From assembly GCA_934317845.1 (NCBI GenBank), contig CAKRES010000018.1, positions 1-60,030 on the forward strand: a DNA stretch of 60,030 nt. Direction: 5' to 3'. The position numbers and the translations under genes were made by a program. The stretch comes from an uncultured Lachnospiraceae bacterium (GTDB taxonomy: Bacteria > Bacillota > Clostridia > Lachnospirales > Lachnospiraceae). Shown here in pieces: positions 8,478-17,532 of the stretch; within the stretch, counting starts at the first letter, position 1, and each line of letters begins with the position of its first letter. The notes under the pieces were generated by a model. The model did no database searches. It saw only the letters and a list, made by a program, of their open reading frames with translations, and was not told the DNA's origin.

Positions 8478-9347
8478 ATGAACAAAAAAACCATCGGATT
8501 TATCGGATTTGGACTTATGGCCGGAAGCATTGCCAAATGCTTAAGAAAAGCCTATCCAAACATCACTATGCTGGCATTAAACAACCGATATCCGACGGTG
8601 AAACCGGGACTTAAGATGGCACTTGATGACGGTGTGTTAGATGCATTGGAACCAGATCTGAACGGCCGTTTTCACGACTGCGACCTGATCTTTTTGTGCG
8701 CCCCGGTACTTACCAATATTTCCTATCTTCCTGCCTTAAAAAAGATCATGCGAAAGGATTGCCTTTTAACCGATGTCGGAAGCACAAAGGGAAGCATGGA
8801 AGCCGGCATTTTAGAAGCAGGCTTAGGCGCGCAGTTTGTCGGCGGACATCCGATGGCAGGCATTGAAAAAACAGGCTACGAGCATGCCTCCGCTGAAATG
8901 CTTGCGGGAGCCTTTTACCTGTTTACTCCGACGGAATTTTCCAAGACAGAAGATATCGAAACGATGAAAGAGATCGCTGCTGCCTGCAAGTGCCGTACTT
9001 TAACTCTTTCCGCAAAAGAACACGACATCGCTGCCGCTGCGATCAGCCACGTCCCGCATATTTTATCCTACTCCCTTGTCAATACAGTACGGGAACATGA
9101 CAACGACAAACAGTATATGAAACAGTTTGCTGCGGGTGGTTTCCGTGATATGACAAGAATCGCCGCTTCGTCTCCTGAGATGTGGCAAAACATCGTACAG
9201 GATAACAAAACGGCGGTACTGCAATTCTTAAGTCAATATCAGATTGTATTGGAGGAATTTAAACAGATGCTGGTGATCGACGATACCGAGGGCATCCGGG
9301 ATTTCTTCCAGAAATCCAAGGATTACCGCGATACATTCCGGTTTTAG
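8478..9347 (+). CDS. tyrA: prephenate dehydrogenase
   Basis: 289 aa. It oxidatively decarboxylates prephenate to 4-hydroxyphenylpyruvate in tyrosine synthesis. The ATG at 8478 is chosen because AGGAG lies 9 nt before it (a GTG six bases upstream is less likely). Residues 1-170 are the NAD(P) Rossmann domain with IGFIGFGLMAGSIAK, LCAPVLTN, LTDVGSTKGSM and the substrate motif GGHPMAGIEKTGYEHA. The rest is the helical dimerisation domain, with a conserved HDIAAAAISHVPHILS and FRDMTRIAASSPEMW. No chorismate-mutase or ACT domain is fused. Its stop overlaps the convergent spoVK-like gene by 4 nt. Confidence 0.93.
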   Translation: MNKKTIGFIGFGLMAGSIAKCLRKAYPNITMLALNNRYPTVKPGLKMALDDGVLDALEPDLNGRFHDCDLIFLCAPVLTNISYLPALKKIMRKDCLLTDVGSTKGSMEAGILEAGLGAQFVGGHPMAGIEKTGYEHASAEMLAGAFYLFTPTEFSKTEDIETMKEIAAACKCRTLTLSAKEHDIAAAAISHVPHILSYSLVNTVREHDNDKQYMKQFAAGGFRDMTRIAASSPEMWQNIVQDNKTAVLQFLSQYQIVLEEFKQMLVIDDTEGIRDFFQKSKDYRDTFRF

Positions 9348-10933
9348 TCAAGCTCCCAAACATCCTCCGGTAAAATAGTTTTTAACTGTTCCAGTGACGG
9401 TTCCCCCAGGCCGACTAAACGGTTGGCCTGGTTCGTCACGATACGTTCAAATACATTTCTTATTCCACGGGCATTTCCAAAGTCGTGCCGTTTTTCTTCC
9501 TCCATATCCATCAGGTACTCCCGCACAAGCGTAAGGGCTTCCTCTTGGATCGTCATGCCTGCTTTTTCTGCCATCATGCGCAAAATCTCAAGCAGCTGAT
9601 CCTGGGTATAATCTTCAAAATCAATATATTTATTAAAACGGGACACAAGACCGGTGTTGGCCTTTAAAAACCGCTCCATCTCATCACGGTATCCCGCCAC
9701 GATCACAACCAGATCACCGCGGTTGTCTTCCATTTCCTTTACGAGCGTATCAATGGCTTCGATCCCGTAGTCATCCCCGGCATCCCGGCTCGTAAGCGAG
9801 TAGGCTTCATCGATGAACAACACACCGCCTTTTGCCTGTTTGACAACCTCTTTGACCTTCATTGCCGTCTGACCCAAATATCCGGCTACCAGACCGGCAC
9901 GATCCGTCTCCACAAACGTTCCCTTAGAAAGCACCCCAAGCTCCTTGTAGATCTGCGCCACCATTCTGGCAACCGTCGTCTTTCCGGTTCCGGCATTTCC
10001 GGTAAATACCATATGATAGCTCATATCCATCTGCGGAAGCTGGTAATTCTGCCGCATTTTCCGAACCTTGATCAGGTTGACCAGGGACTGCATCTCTTCC
10101 TTCACCTTATCAAGACCAACTAAGGCATTTAATTCTTCCAACCGTTTTTCAGCAAGTGCTGCACGTTTCGCATCCCTGGCCTGTTCAAGACTTAAGCGCG
10201 CTTTTGCCGTTTCTCTTGCAATGTCTTCCTCGTTGTAAACGACTGCCGCTTCCTGTTCTTCCTTTTTCGCGCTGTCAGCGGTCGCCTCATCCTCTTCCTT
10301 ACTTTCAGAAATGGTTACCGTTTCCCTTGCATATTCGATCTCATCACGGATATATCCGGTCTTAAAGGTAGGACTTGCGATCTTGCGGAACACATAGCGG
10401 TCATCGATCGTCTTTAAGTAACTGCACTCCTCGTTTAAAAATGCACTGACGCCCTTACTATATTCCCGGATAAACTCCACGACACCCTGTCCGTTCTGCT
10501 CCTCCAGATAAGACATTGCTATAACAATGTTCAACAGCGTATCAAGGAACATCACGGTAAGATGCGTATGCTTTTCCCGGTCACGGAGCGCAAAAAGCTG
10601 CAGCAGGATCGGCGGCGTATGCAGAACACGGTTGGCGTCCCGGATATCCTCCTCAGACATCTCCCCATCTTCCCTGATCTTTAGCATATTGCTGTCCGGG
10701 ATCGCACGCACAAAATGGTTCCTCTCCGCAGAAAAGGAACCACTGTGTGCCGCAAACATCAGCAGCACCGCCTGCAGATAAAGATCCAGCTGCTGCCGGA
10801 TCGTCTGCTTCAAAAGCCGCTCCGGATCTGTCCAGTAGCCTTCTGTATGCAGTTTGACACAATGAAACACCAGCGTCTGGTAATTGTCTTTTGCAATTTC
10901 AAATAACTCTTTATTTGAATAGGCTAACTTCAT
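9344..10933 (-). CDS. CbxX/CfxQ-type AAA ATPase (SpoVK-like)
   Basis: 529 aa. Residues ~1-190 are a helical N-terminal region of unknown role and ~200-260 a charged coiled-coil linker (EEQEAAVVYNEEDIARETAK). Residues ~265-525 are the AAA domain: LNALVGLDKVKEEM, Walker A FTGNAGTGKTTVA, pore-loop-like LVAGYLGQTAMKVKEV, Walker B VLFIDEAYSL, and a GNARGIRNVFERIV sensor-2 helix. The AAA part resembles sporulation protein SpoVK and rubisco-activase-like CbxX. The N-terminus is longer than SpoVK, so a sporulation role is not implied. RBS AGAAAGGAG. The CobW pair just upstream is on the same strand. Confidence 0.8.
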   Translation of the reverse strand: MKLAYSNKELFEIAKDNYQTLVFHCVKLHTEGYWTDPERLLKQTIRQQLDLYLQAVLLMFAAHSGSFSAERNHFVRAIPDSNMLKIREDGEMSEEDIRDANRVLHTPPILLQLFALRDREKHTHLTVMFLDTLLNIVIAMSYLEEQNGQGVVEFIREYSKGVSAFLNEECSYLKTIDDRYVFRKIASPTFKTGYIRDEIEYARETVTISESKEEDEATADSAKKEEQEAAVVYNEEDIARETAKARLSLEQARDAKRAALAEKRLEELNALVGLDKVKEEMQSLVNLIKVRKMRQNYQLPQMDMSYHMVFTGNAGTGKTTVARMVAQIYKELGVLSKGTFVETDRAGLVAGYLGQTAMKVKEVVKQAKGGVLFIDEAYSLTSRDAGDDYGIEAIDTLVKEMEDNRGDLVVIVAGYRDEMERFLKANTGLVSRFNKYIDFEDYTQDQLLEILRMMAEKAGMTIQEEALTLVREYLMDMEEEKRHDFGNARGIRNVFERIVTNQANRLVGLGEPSLEQLKTILPEDVWELD

Positions 10934-10977
10934 GGATACTCCTTTCTGCTATGCTCACCTGTCAAATGACACGCTCA

Positions 10978-11931
10978 TCAGGTGAAATAAACAAGCTGCT
11001 CTTTTGGCGGCTCGGCTTTTTCTATTTTCTGGGCATATAACATCGGCCCTTTTTCTTTGTACGCCGGGATGAATTCTACCTTCACCTGTGCGGTAACCGT
11101 GATCCAGTCACGCTTTTGCACATTTTTGCACGCATCGCCCTTACACATAAAGCCGACAAATGCAATATCATCCGCACAGCAGGTCATCGCATGGCGTCCC
11201 GGTACGATCACATTTTTCGCAAAACGCGGACCACGGTATGCCATTGCTTTAAAGCGTACCGTCTTTCCTTTATATTTGTCCGGGTGATCCAGCGCATCCA
11301 TATACCAAAGACCATAATCGTCATCTGCGATCTCGATCACACTGGCATTGACATCAAACGGAAGATCATCCTCCTGGTCGTTAAACTCATGTCCTTCTGC
11401 TGCCTCATATAAGATCTGCGCCGGACGGTTTACGGCTTTTACATTGCTTCGCATGAATGATTTCTTGCTGTTTTCATCACAGCGGTTAAATAAAACCATA
11501 TCCGCATTGCGGTACTGCTCCACCATCAGGGAGCCCATGTTTGCCATGTAGCTCTGATAGGTGCTTGCATCTACGGTACAGATCGTCTGCACATATACCC
11601 AGTCATCCGGGGAAACGATCATCAACGTATCACCTAAGATCCATGTTCCATTGTACTCAATGATGACACGATCCGGTTTGTATTTGTCATTCAGCCGCTC
11701 CAAAAATGCAGCGGAAAGATCCTCCTGCTCCTCTACGCTCTCCAGTACACAGTTGTACTTGGCAAGGACAGCAGGATCATATTCTTCTTCGCCCTCTTCA
11801 CAGGCGATGATCAATGTCTTTTCTCCGTTGTAAAAATAAGGGTCCTGAATCGTGTTCATGATAAAGCTTGTCTTTCCACTCTCCAAAAATCCCCGGAAAA
11901 GATACACCGGAATTTCTTTCGGCTCTGCCAT
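10978..11931 (-). CDS. CobW-type G3E GTPase with C-terminal OB/DUF1980-like domain
   Basis: 317 aa. Residues ~1-190 are a G3E P-loop domain: YLFRGFLESGKTSFI (Walker A GFLESGKT), CEEGEEEYDP, IIEYNGTW, and VLFNRCDENSKKSF. The usual CxCC metal-binding motif of CobW proteins is absent. Residues ~215-317 (DKYKGKTVRFKAMAYRGPRF, CCADDIAFVGFMCKGD, WITVTAQVKVEF) resemble the C-terminal OB-like domain of the YcgQ/TIGR03943 family that often sits beside CobW GTPases. Role inferred: metal homeostasis. The gene is 16 nt downstream of the His-rich CobW protein and co-transcribed with it. Confidence 0.75.
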   Translation of the reverse strand: MAEPKEIPVYLFRGFLESGKTSFIMNTIQDPYFYNGEKTLIIACEEGEEEYDPAVLAKYNCVLESVEEQEDLSAAFLERLNDKYKPDRVIIEYNGTWILGDTLMIVSPDDWVYVQTICTVDASTYQSYMANMGSLMVEQYRNADMVLFNRCDENSKKSFMRSNVKAVNRPAQILYEAAEGHEFNDQEDDLPFDVNASVIEIADDDYGLWYMDALDHPDKYKGKTVRFKAMAYRGPRFAKNVIVPGRHAMTCCADDIAFVGFMCKGDACKNVQKRDWITVTAQVKVEFIPAYKEKGPMLYAQKIEKAEPPKEQLVYFT

Positions 11932-11947
11932 TTGCGCGTTCTCCCTT

Positions 11948-13093
11948 CTATAACTGGAATAATTTCTCTAATTTCTCTTCCTCAAGCTTTGCACCGATCA
12001 CACAGATACGTCCAATGACATCTGCTGCACCGTGACGGATCTCGTATTCTCCCGGTGTTAAGTCAAAGTGGATCCAGGTTCCGTCCACAGCCGGAACGAT
12101 ACCTTTGGCACGAAGAACAGCACCGTAAGCATCTTCCTCATTTGCCAGCGTGTCAAGGATCTGTTTCATCTCTTCTTCACTGTATTTATGTGGTGTCTCC
12201 TTACCCCAGCTTGTAAATACCTCATCGGCATGGTGATGTCCTTCATGATCGTGGTCATGACCGCAGCCGCAGCCATCGTGATGATGATGTTCATGGTCAT
12301 GCTCGTCATGGTCATGATGATGGTGCTCATGCTCGTGCTCGTCATGATCGTGATGATGGTGCTCATGCTCGTGCTCGTCGTGATCATGATGGTGGTGCTC
12401 ATGCTCGTGGTCATGACCGCAGCACTCTCCGTCATGGTGATGGTGTCCGCACTCCGGACATACCTCAGCCTGCTTTAACAGCTCTTCCTCAAATTTGCTC
12501 TTTTCCTCCATGGCAGAAAGGATCTGGCTTCCTGTAATATCATCCCATGGTGTTGTAATGATCGCTGCCTTGTCATTGTGTTCCCTGATCAGCCCTACCG
12601 TCGCTTCCAGCTTATCCTGCTTCATATCCTGTGTACGGCTTAAAATGATCGTCTTGGCATGCTCGATCTGATTGTTAAAGAACTCTCCAAAGTTCTTCAT
12701 ATACATTTTGCATTTTTTCGCATCTACTACAGCAACGAAGTTGTTCACTACGATCCCGGCATCCTCTGCCACACCCTGTACGGCTTTGATCACGTCAGAG
12801 AGCTTTCCTACTCCGGAAGGCTCAATGATGATACGGTCCGGTGCATATTTGTCTACAACCTCTTTTAAGGCGGTACCAAAATCTCCTACTAAAGAACAAC
12901 AGATACAGCCGGAGTTCATCTCTGTTACCTGAATACCGGCTTCCTTTAAGAAACCGCCATCGATACCAATCTCACCAAACTCATTTTCGATCAAAACGAG
13001 TTTTTCATTATTCCATCCATCCTTGATCAGCTTCTTGATCAATGTCGTTTTACCTGCTCCTAAAAATCCCGATACAATATCTACTTTTGTCAT
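11948..13093 (-). CDS. CobW-family GTPase (metal chaperone) with His-rich insert
   Basis: 381 aa. G3E GTPase: Walker A SGFLGAGKTTLIKKL, the metal-binding MNSGCICCSLVGDF (CxCC), ENEFGEIGIDGG, IIEPSGVGKLSD. The nucleotide domain covers ~1-190. Between ~212 and 290 lies a histidine/aspartate/glutamate-rich insert with CPEC, CC and CGCG clusters and three exact-length 12-residue repeats. The CobW C-terminal domain follows (residues ~295-381, YGAVLRAKGIVPAVDG). Known relatives deliver zinc or cobalt to client proteins; the insert should bind several divalent ions. RBS AGAAAGGATG. A palindrome lies in its promoter region (13132-13151). Confidence 0.88.
   Translation of the reverse strand: MTKVDIVSGFLGAGKTTLIKKLIKDGWNNEKLVLIENEFGEIGIDGGFLKEAGIQVTEMNSGCICCSLVGDFGTALKEVVDKYAPDRIIIEPSGVGKLSDVIKAVQGVAEDAGIVVNNFVAVVDAKKCKMYMKNFGEFFNNQIEHAKTIILSRTQDMKQDKLEATVGLIREHNDKAAIITTPWDDITGSQILSAMEEKSKFEEELLKQAEVCPECGHHHHDGECCGHDHEHEHHHHDHDEHEHEHHHHDHDEHEHEHHHHDHDEHDHEHHHHDGCGCGHDHDHEGHHHADEVFTSWGKETPHKYSEEEMKQILDTLANEEDAYGAVLRAKGIVPAVDGTWIHFDLTPGEYEIRHGAADVIGRICVIGAKLEEEKLEKLFQL
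12290..12397 (-). repeat. three 36-bp in-frame repeats in the CobW His-rich insert
   Basis: Codons for residues 233-268 encode HHHHDHDEHEHE twice and a third copy with one change (HHHHDHDEHDHE). The period is 36 bp, so copy number can change without breaking the frame. Confidence 0.85.
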
Positions 13094-13131
13094 ATCTGCT
13101 ACGCATCCTTTCTACACAATCTCGTTAAGTT

Positions 13132-13151
13132 AAGTATACTATACTTGTCAA
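13132..13151 (-). promoter_or_regulatory. palindrome abutting a -35 in the CobW promoter region
   Basis: A perfect 15-bp dyad AAGTATA-C-TATACTT (13132-13146) directly abuts TTGACA (minus strand, 13146-13151). A clear -10 at the right distance is not obvious (TTAACG at 17 bp). The dyad is a candidate operator, possibly for a metal-responsive repressor; that is inference. Confidence 0.4.
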
Positions 13152-13156
13152 GGGCT

Positions 13157-15490
13157 TTAGATCCGCTGCTTCGTTCCCTTTCCGGCACGTTTCGCAATCT
13201 TTAACCGGTTCAGATGCACCTGCTTGTCCTCATACAGCACGACTGCATCTTCCCCTTCTGTCATTGCATGTACCATGAGCAAATGATCCTTTGCAGAAAG
13301 CGTAATACCCTTTACTCCGATCGCACCCTTTTTCTTTTCCGGAATCTCTGAAAGCGGAAAACGCAAGAACATACCGGAATTCGTCTGCAGCACAAGCTGG
13401 GTAACCGGAATCTCCTCTACCTGCGCCTCCTGCTTTAGCTCCCCGGTAAAGGAAAGCTGTCCACTGTCATCCGTTACCATGACCGTGCGTGTTACCGTCG
13501 TTGGCAGCACAGCGATCAGCGCATCTTCCTCCATCAGCTTCGTAGCTGCGATCTCCTTCCGGCTCACATCAAACTCTGCACCGTCGCAGATCTTCAACAT
13601 GCCCTGTGCCGTCGCAAACAGAAGCTTTTGCTGTTTCATTTTCTCCAGCGGGTAAATGCTTACGATACGCTCCTGGGCAGCGGAATAATTGCTGACATTA
13701 TCGATCGGCACACCCTTGTCACGGAATCTGCCGTACGGAAGATCCATCACCTTGATCAAATGCTGTTTTCCGACATCCGTCATCACACTCAGCTTGTCCG
13801 TATTTTTACAGTGCAGAATGTATTTATTTTCTTCCTCGGCGGCTTCCTTATTTTTTTCATACACCGCTTCATCCACACATCTCGCATATCCAAAACGGTC
13901 GATCAATACTGCGACATCAAGCTCCTTCACCGGCTCCTCTTCGATCACAACCTCTGCGGCATCCGTAAGCCTGGTGCGGCGCTCTGTACCAAATTCCTTT
14001 TTGATCCGGTCCAGATCCTTGATGATCACCTTCGCCATGGAATCATAATTCGTTAAAATGTCTTCATATTCGGAAATGTTTTTCTGCGTTTCTTCGTATT
14101 CCTTTTTCAGTGCATCAAGCTCTAACCCGATCAGGCGGTGCAGGCGCATATCAAGGATCGCATCTGCCTGCCGCTCCGTAAAGCAAAGCGTAGAAGCCTC
14201 CTTTTTGGAAGATGCATGCTTGAACGTAATGTCCTTTGTCTCTCCGGTCATCAGGCAGTTCTTAACCTGCTCTCTTGTTTTACTTCCACGCAAGATCTCA
14301 ATGATCAGATCAATACAGTCGCAGGCTTTCATCAAGCCTTCCTGTACTTCCCGCTTTGCCTGTTCTTTGGCAAGCATCGTCTGATACTTTTTCGTACACA
14401 GCTCAAACTGGAAATCAATATGATGATCAATGATGCCCTTTAAGCTTAATGTCTCCGGCTTCTGATCGACAACCGCAAGCATATTGACACCAAACGTATC
14501 CTCCAACTTCGTTTTCTTATAAAGAAGGTTGGTGATCTTGTTCGCATCTGCGCCCTTTTTCAGCTCGATCACGATCCGCACGCCTTCTTTGGAAGACATA
14601 TTGGCAATGTCCACGATATCCGTCGTTTTCTTTGTTTCCACCAGATTGGCAACATCCTGTAAAAACTTTCCGATGTTATTGCCCACCATCGTATATGGGA
14701 TCTCGGAAATGACGATCTGCTGCTTGCCGCCCTTTAACGGCTCGATCGTAACCTTACCACGCAGCTTGATCTTGCCTTGTCCGGTAGCATAGATTGCTGC
14801 CAGCTCCTTCTGATTTACGATCACACCGCCAGTTGGAAAATCCGGACCCGGAAGATAGCGCATCAGTTCTTCTAATGTAATATCCGGCTTTTTGATCGTT
14901 GCCTTTACCGCATCGACCACCTCCGCCAGATTATGCGGGGCAATGCTCGTTGTCATACCAACGGCGATACCGTCCGCTCCGTTGACCAGAAGATTCGGAA
15001 TACGCACCGGAAGCACCTCCGGCTCCTTTTCCGTTTCGTCAAAGTTCGGGACAAACGGAACAATATCCTTATCCATATCCCCCAGATAATATTCCTGTGC
15101 GATCCTGGTCAGACGCGCCTCCGTATAACGCATCGCAGCGGCTCCATCACCCTCGATCGAACCAAAGTTACCATGCCCGTCAATCAGCGGAAGTCCCTTT
15201 TTAAAATCCTGCGTCATAACAACCAGCGCATCGTAAATAGAGCTGTCACCATGTGGATGATATTTACCCATGGTATCTCCGACAATACGTGCCGATTTCC
15301 GGTACGGCTTATCAAAGTAGGTTCCAAGCTCCTTCATATCGTAAAGCACACGCCGCTGCACCGGCTTTAATCCGTCCCTGACATCCGGCAGTGCACGGGA
15401 AACAATGACGCTCATTGCATAATCGATATATGATTTTTCCATCAGCTCCGAATACTCGGAGTGTATGATACGGTCTTTTGTTGTATCCAT
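13157..15490 (-). CDS. parC: type IIA topoisomerase subunit A (ParC/GyrA-type)
   Basis: 777 aa. The breakage-reunion domain covers ~1-490: SYIDYAMSVIVSRALPDVRD, the quinolone-region KYHPHGDSSIYDAL, and the catalytic tyrosine in AAMRYTEARL (~Tyr120). The C-terminal beta-pinwheel (~500-777) holds repeated RFGYARCVD, PYGRFRDKGV, FDVSRKEIAATKL, EIPEKKKGAIGVKGI blades. No canonical GyrA box (QRRGGKG) is seen, which favours topoisomerase IV or a divergent second enzyme over the main gyrase. RBS AAAGGAGACTGTACT. It is 18 nt downstream of its partner subunit. Confidence 0.82.
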   Translation of the reverse strand: MDTTKDRIIHSEYSELMEKSYIDYAMSVIVSRALPDVRDGLKPVQRRVLYDMKELGTYFDKPYRKSARIVGDTMGKYHPHGDSSIYDALVVMTQDFKKGLPLIDGHGNFGSIEGDGAAAMRYTEARLTRIAQEYYLGDMDKDIVPFVPNFDETEKEPEVLPVRIPNLLVNGADGIAVGMTTSIAPHNLAEVVDAVKATIKKPDITLEELMRYLPGPDFPTGGVIVNQKELAAIYATGQGKIKLRGKVTIEPLKGGKQQIVISEIPYTMVGNNIGKFLQDVANLVETKKTTDIVDIANMSSKEGVRIVIELKKGADANKITNLLYKKTKLEDTFGVNMLAVVDQKPETLSLKGIIDHHIDFQFELCTKKYQTMLAKEQAKREVQEGLMKACDCIDLIIEILRGSKTREQVKNCLMTGETKDITFKHASSKKEASTLCFTERQADAILDMRLHRLIGLELDALKKEYEETQKNISEYEDILTNYDSMAKVIIKDLDRIKKEFGTERRTRLTDAAEVVIEEEPVKELDVAVLIDRFGYARCVDEAVYEKNKEAAEEENKYILHCKNTDKLSVMTDVGKQHLIKVMDLPYGRFRDKGVPIDNVSNYSAAQERIVSIYPLEKMKQQKLLFATAQGMLKICDGAEFDVSRKEIAATKLMEEDALIAVLPTTVTRTVMVTDDSGQLSFTGELKQEAQVEEIPVTQLVLQTNSGMFLRFPLSEIPEKKKGAIGVKGITLSAKDHLLMVHAMTEGEDAVVLYEDKQVHLNRLKIAKRAGKGTKQRI

Positions 15491-15508
15491 AGTACAGTCT
15501 CCTTTCCA

Positions 15509-17422
15509 CTACACATCAAGCGTCGCATTTTTTGCATGCTTTGTAATAAATGCTTTTCTCGGCGGCACATCATTTCCCATCAGAAGTGACGTCGTATCGG
15601 ATGCCATTCTCGCATCCTCGATCTCCACCTTTTTAAGCATCCGGCGCTTCGGATCAAGCGTCGTTTCCCAAAGCTGCGCCGCATCCATTTCACCCAGTCC
15701 CTTGTATCGCTGCAGTGTAAATTTTCCTTTGTGTGTGTTTCTGTACTTCGTCAATGCTGCGTCGTCGTAAAGGTATTCTTCCTTTCCCTTTGACGGCACC
15801 GCCTTATAAAGCGGCGGCATCGCCACATACACATGTCCCTCGTAGATCAGCTCCGGCATAAACCGGTAAAACAGTGTCAGCAACAGCGTGCAAATGTGCG
15901 CGCCATCCACGTCCGCATCCGTCATGATCACGATCTTGTCATAACGCAGCTTCGTAATATCAAAATCATTTCCGTATCCTTCCGAAAATCCACAGCCAAA
16001 CGCATTGATCATCGTTTTGATCTCCGCATTGGCAAGCACCTTATCGATCGTTGCCTTTTCCACATTTAAGATCTTTCCACGGATCGGCATGATCGCCTGA
16101 TACATACGATCCCGCGCCATTTTGGCAGAACCGCCCGCCGAATCTCCCTCGACAATAAAGATCTCACACTCCTTCGCATCCCTGCTCTGACAGTTGGCAA
16201 GCTTTCCGTTGCTGTCAAACGAAAACTTCGGCTTTGTAAGCAGATTAGTTTTTGCTTTCTCCTCTGTTTTCCGGATCTTTGCTGCCTTTTGCGCGCTCTC
16301 TAAGATCGTCTTTAATACCTCTAAATTCCGGTCAAAATAAAGCGTTGCTTCTTCCCCGACCACCTTCGACGTCGCTTTTGCGGCGTCCGGATTATCCAGC
16401 TTCGTCTTTGTCTGACCTTCAAACCGTGGATCCGGATGTTTGATCGAAACAACCGCCGTCATTCCATTTCTGATATCCGTTCCGGTAAAGTTGGCATCCT
16501 TTTCCTTTAAAATGCCAAGCTCTCTCGCATAATTATTTAAAATGGTAGTAAACACCGTTTTAAAACCGGTTAAATGTGTGCCACCCTCGGCATTGAAAAT
16601 GTTGTTGCAAAATCCCAATACATTTTCATGAAATTCATTGACATACTGAAAGGCACACTCTACGGTAATACCGTCTGCCTCTCCGGAGAAATAAACCGGA
16701 TCGTGCAGCGGCTCATTTTTCTTGTTGATATCTTTGATAAAGCCAACAATCCCTTCCGGTTCATGAAACACCTCTGTGACAGCATTTTCCTGTCTGCGAT
16801 CCGTAAAAGAAATCGTAAGATTCGGATTTAAATAAGCCGTTTCATGCAGACGGCTCATAATATCCTCCCCACTGAAATCCGTCCGGTCAAAAATATCCGG
16901 ATCCGGCAGGAAATGGATCTTCGTTCCCGTTTTTCTGGTCTTTCCTACGACCGGAAGCAGTCCCTTGTTCAGTTCTTCCGTTGGAACGCCCTGCTCATAG
17001 CGGTCGTAATGAACACTACCGCCCCGGCTGATCCATACCTCCATGTAAGAAGACAACGCATTTACCACGGAAGAACCTACTCCATGCAGTCCACCGCTTG
17101 TCTTATACGCATCATTATCAAATTTGCCTCCGGCATGCAGTGTCGTAAATACAAGGCGCGCCGCAGACACTCCCTTTTCATGAAGTTCCACCGGAATGCC
17201 CCGTCCATTATCACTGACCGTAGCGGAACCATCCTTTTCCAGCACCACCTCGATCTGATCACAGTAGCCTGCCAAATGCTCGTCTACTGAATTGTCTACA
17301 ATCTCATATACTAAATGATTCAATCCCTTGCGTCCGGTCGAACCGATATACATTCCCGGCCGCTTCCGCACTGCCTCCAATCCCTCTAACACGGTAATAT
17401 TACTTGCGTCATACGTTGCCAT
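15509..17422 (-). CDS. parE: type IIA topoisomerase subunit B (ParE/GyrB-type)
   Basis: 637 aa starting MATYDASNITVLEG (AAAGGAGCGAAGACT precedes; an 8-codon longer start has no RBS). GHKL ATPase: VYEIVDNSVDEHLAGYC, VSDNGRGIPVELHEK, TSGGLHGVGSSVVNALS. The transducer follows, with GQTKTKLDN. The TOPRIM domain has CEIFIVEGDSAGG and IVIMTDADVDGAHI. The C-terminal QRYKGLGEMDAAQLWETT is standard. It forms an A2B2 enzyme with the next gene. Together with the A subunit's missing GyrA box I call it probable topoisomerase IV, but separation from gyrase needs comparison with the genome's other pair. Confidence 0.85.
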   Translation of the reverse strand: MATYDASNITVLEGLEAVRKRPGMYIGSTGRKGLNHLVYEIVDNSVDEHLAGYCDQIEVVLEKDGSATVSDNGRGIPVELHEKGVSAARLVFTTLHAGGKFDNDAYKTSGGLHGVGSSVVNALSSYMEVWISRGGSVHYDRYEQGVPTEELNKGLLPVVGKTRKTGTKIHFLPDPDIFDRTDFSGEDIMSRLHETAYLNPNLTISFTDRRQENAVTEVFHEPEGIVGFIKDINKKNEPLHDPVYFSGEADGITVECAFQYVNEFHENVLGFCNNIFNAEGGTHLTGFKTVFTTILNNYARELGILKEKDANFTGTDIRNGMTAVVSIKHPDPRFEGQTKTKLDNPDAAKATSKVVGEEATLYFDRNLEVLKTILESAQKAAKIRKTEEKAKTNLLTKPKFSFDSNGKLANCQSRDAKECEIFIVEGDSAGGSAKMARDRMYQAIMPIRGKILNVEKATIDKVLANAEIKTMINAFGCGFSEGYGNDFDITKLRYDKIVIMTDADVDGAHICTLLLTLFYRFMPELIYEGHVYVAMPPLYKAVPSKGKEEYLYDDAALTKYRNTHKGKFTLQRYKGLGEMDAAQLWETTLDPKRRMLKKVEIEDARMASDTTSLLMGNDVPPRKAFITKHAKNATLDV

Positions 17423-17454
17423 AGTCTTCGCTCCTTTATGATTCAATCTTTGAA

Positions 17455-17463
17455 ATTATAACA
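17455..17463 (-). promoter_or_regulatory. extended -10 of the topoisomerase operon
   Basis: TGTTATAAT on the minus strand, about 33 nt before the RBS; no strong -35 is seen. Confidence 0.5.
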
Positions 17464-17492
17464 TATTTCCTAACGATCTGCGAAACCTTTTC

Positions 17493-17522
17493 ATAAGAAA
17501 AGGATGTGCGTCATGCACATCC
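17493..17522 (-). terminator. rho-independent terminator after the BlaI-like gene
   Basis: Stem GGATGTGC-ATGAC-GCACATCC followed on the minus strand by TTTTCTT, 11 nt beyond the stop of the 17533-17931 gene. Confidence 0.8.
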
Positions 17523-17532
17523 CTTCCTACAT

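Noticed and set aside
12230..12420. CRISPR-like short repeat array
   Set aside because: Repeats are contiguous 36-bp coding units without spacers.
12068..12478. Plus-strand frame opposite the CobW gene with many Met/Val repeats
   Set aside because: It is the complement of the histidine-rich repeat; composition is explained by His/Asp/Glu codons on the other strand.
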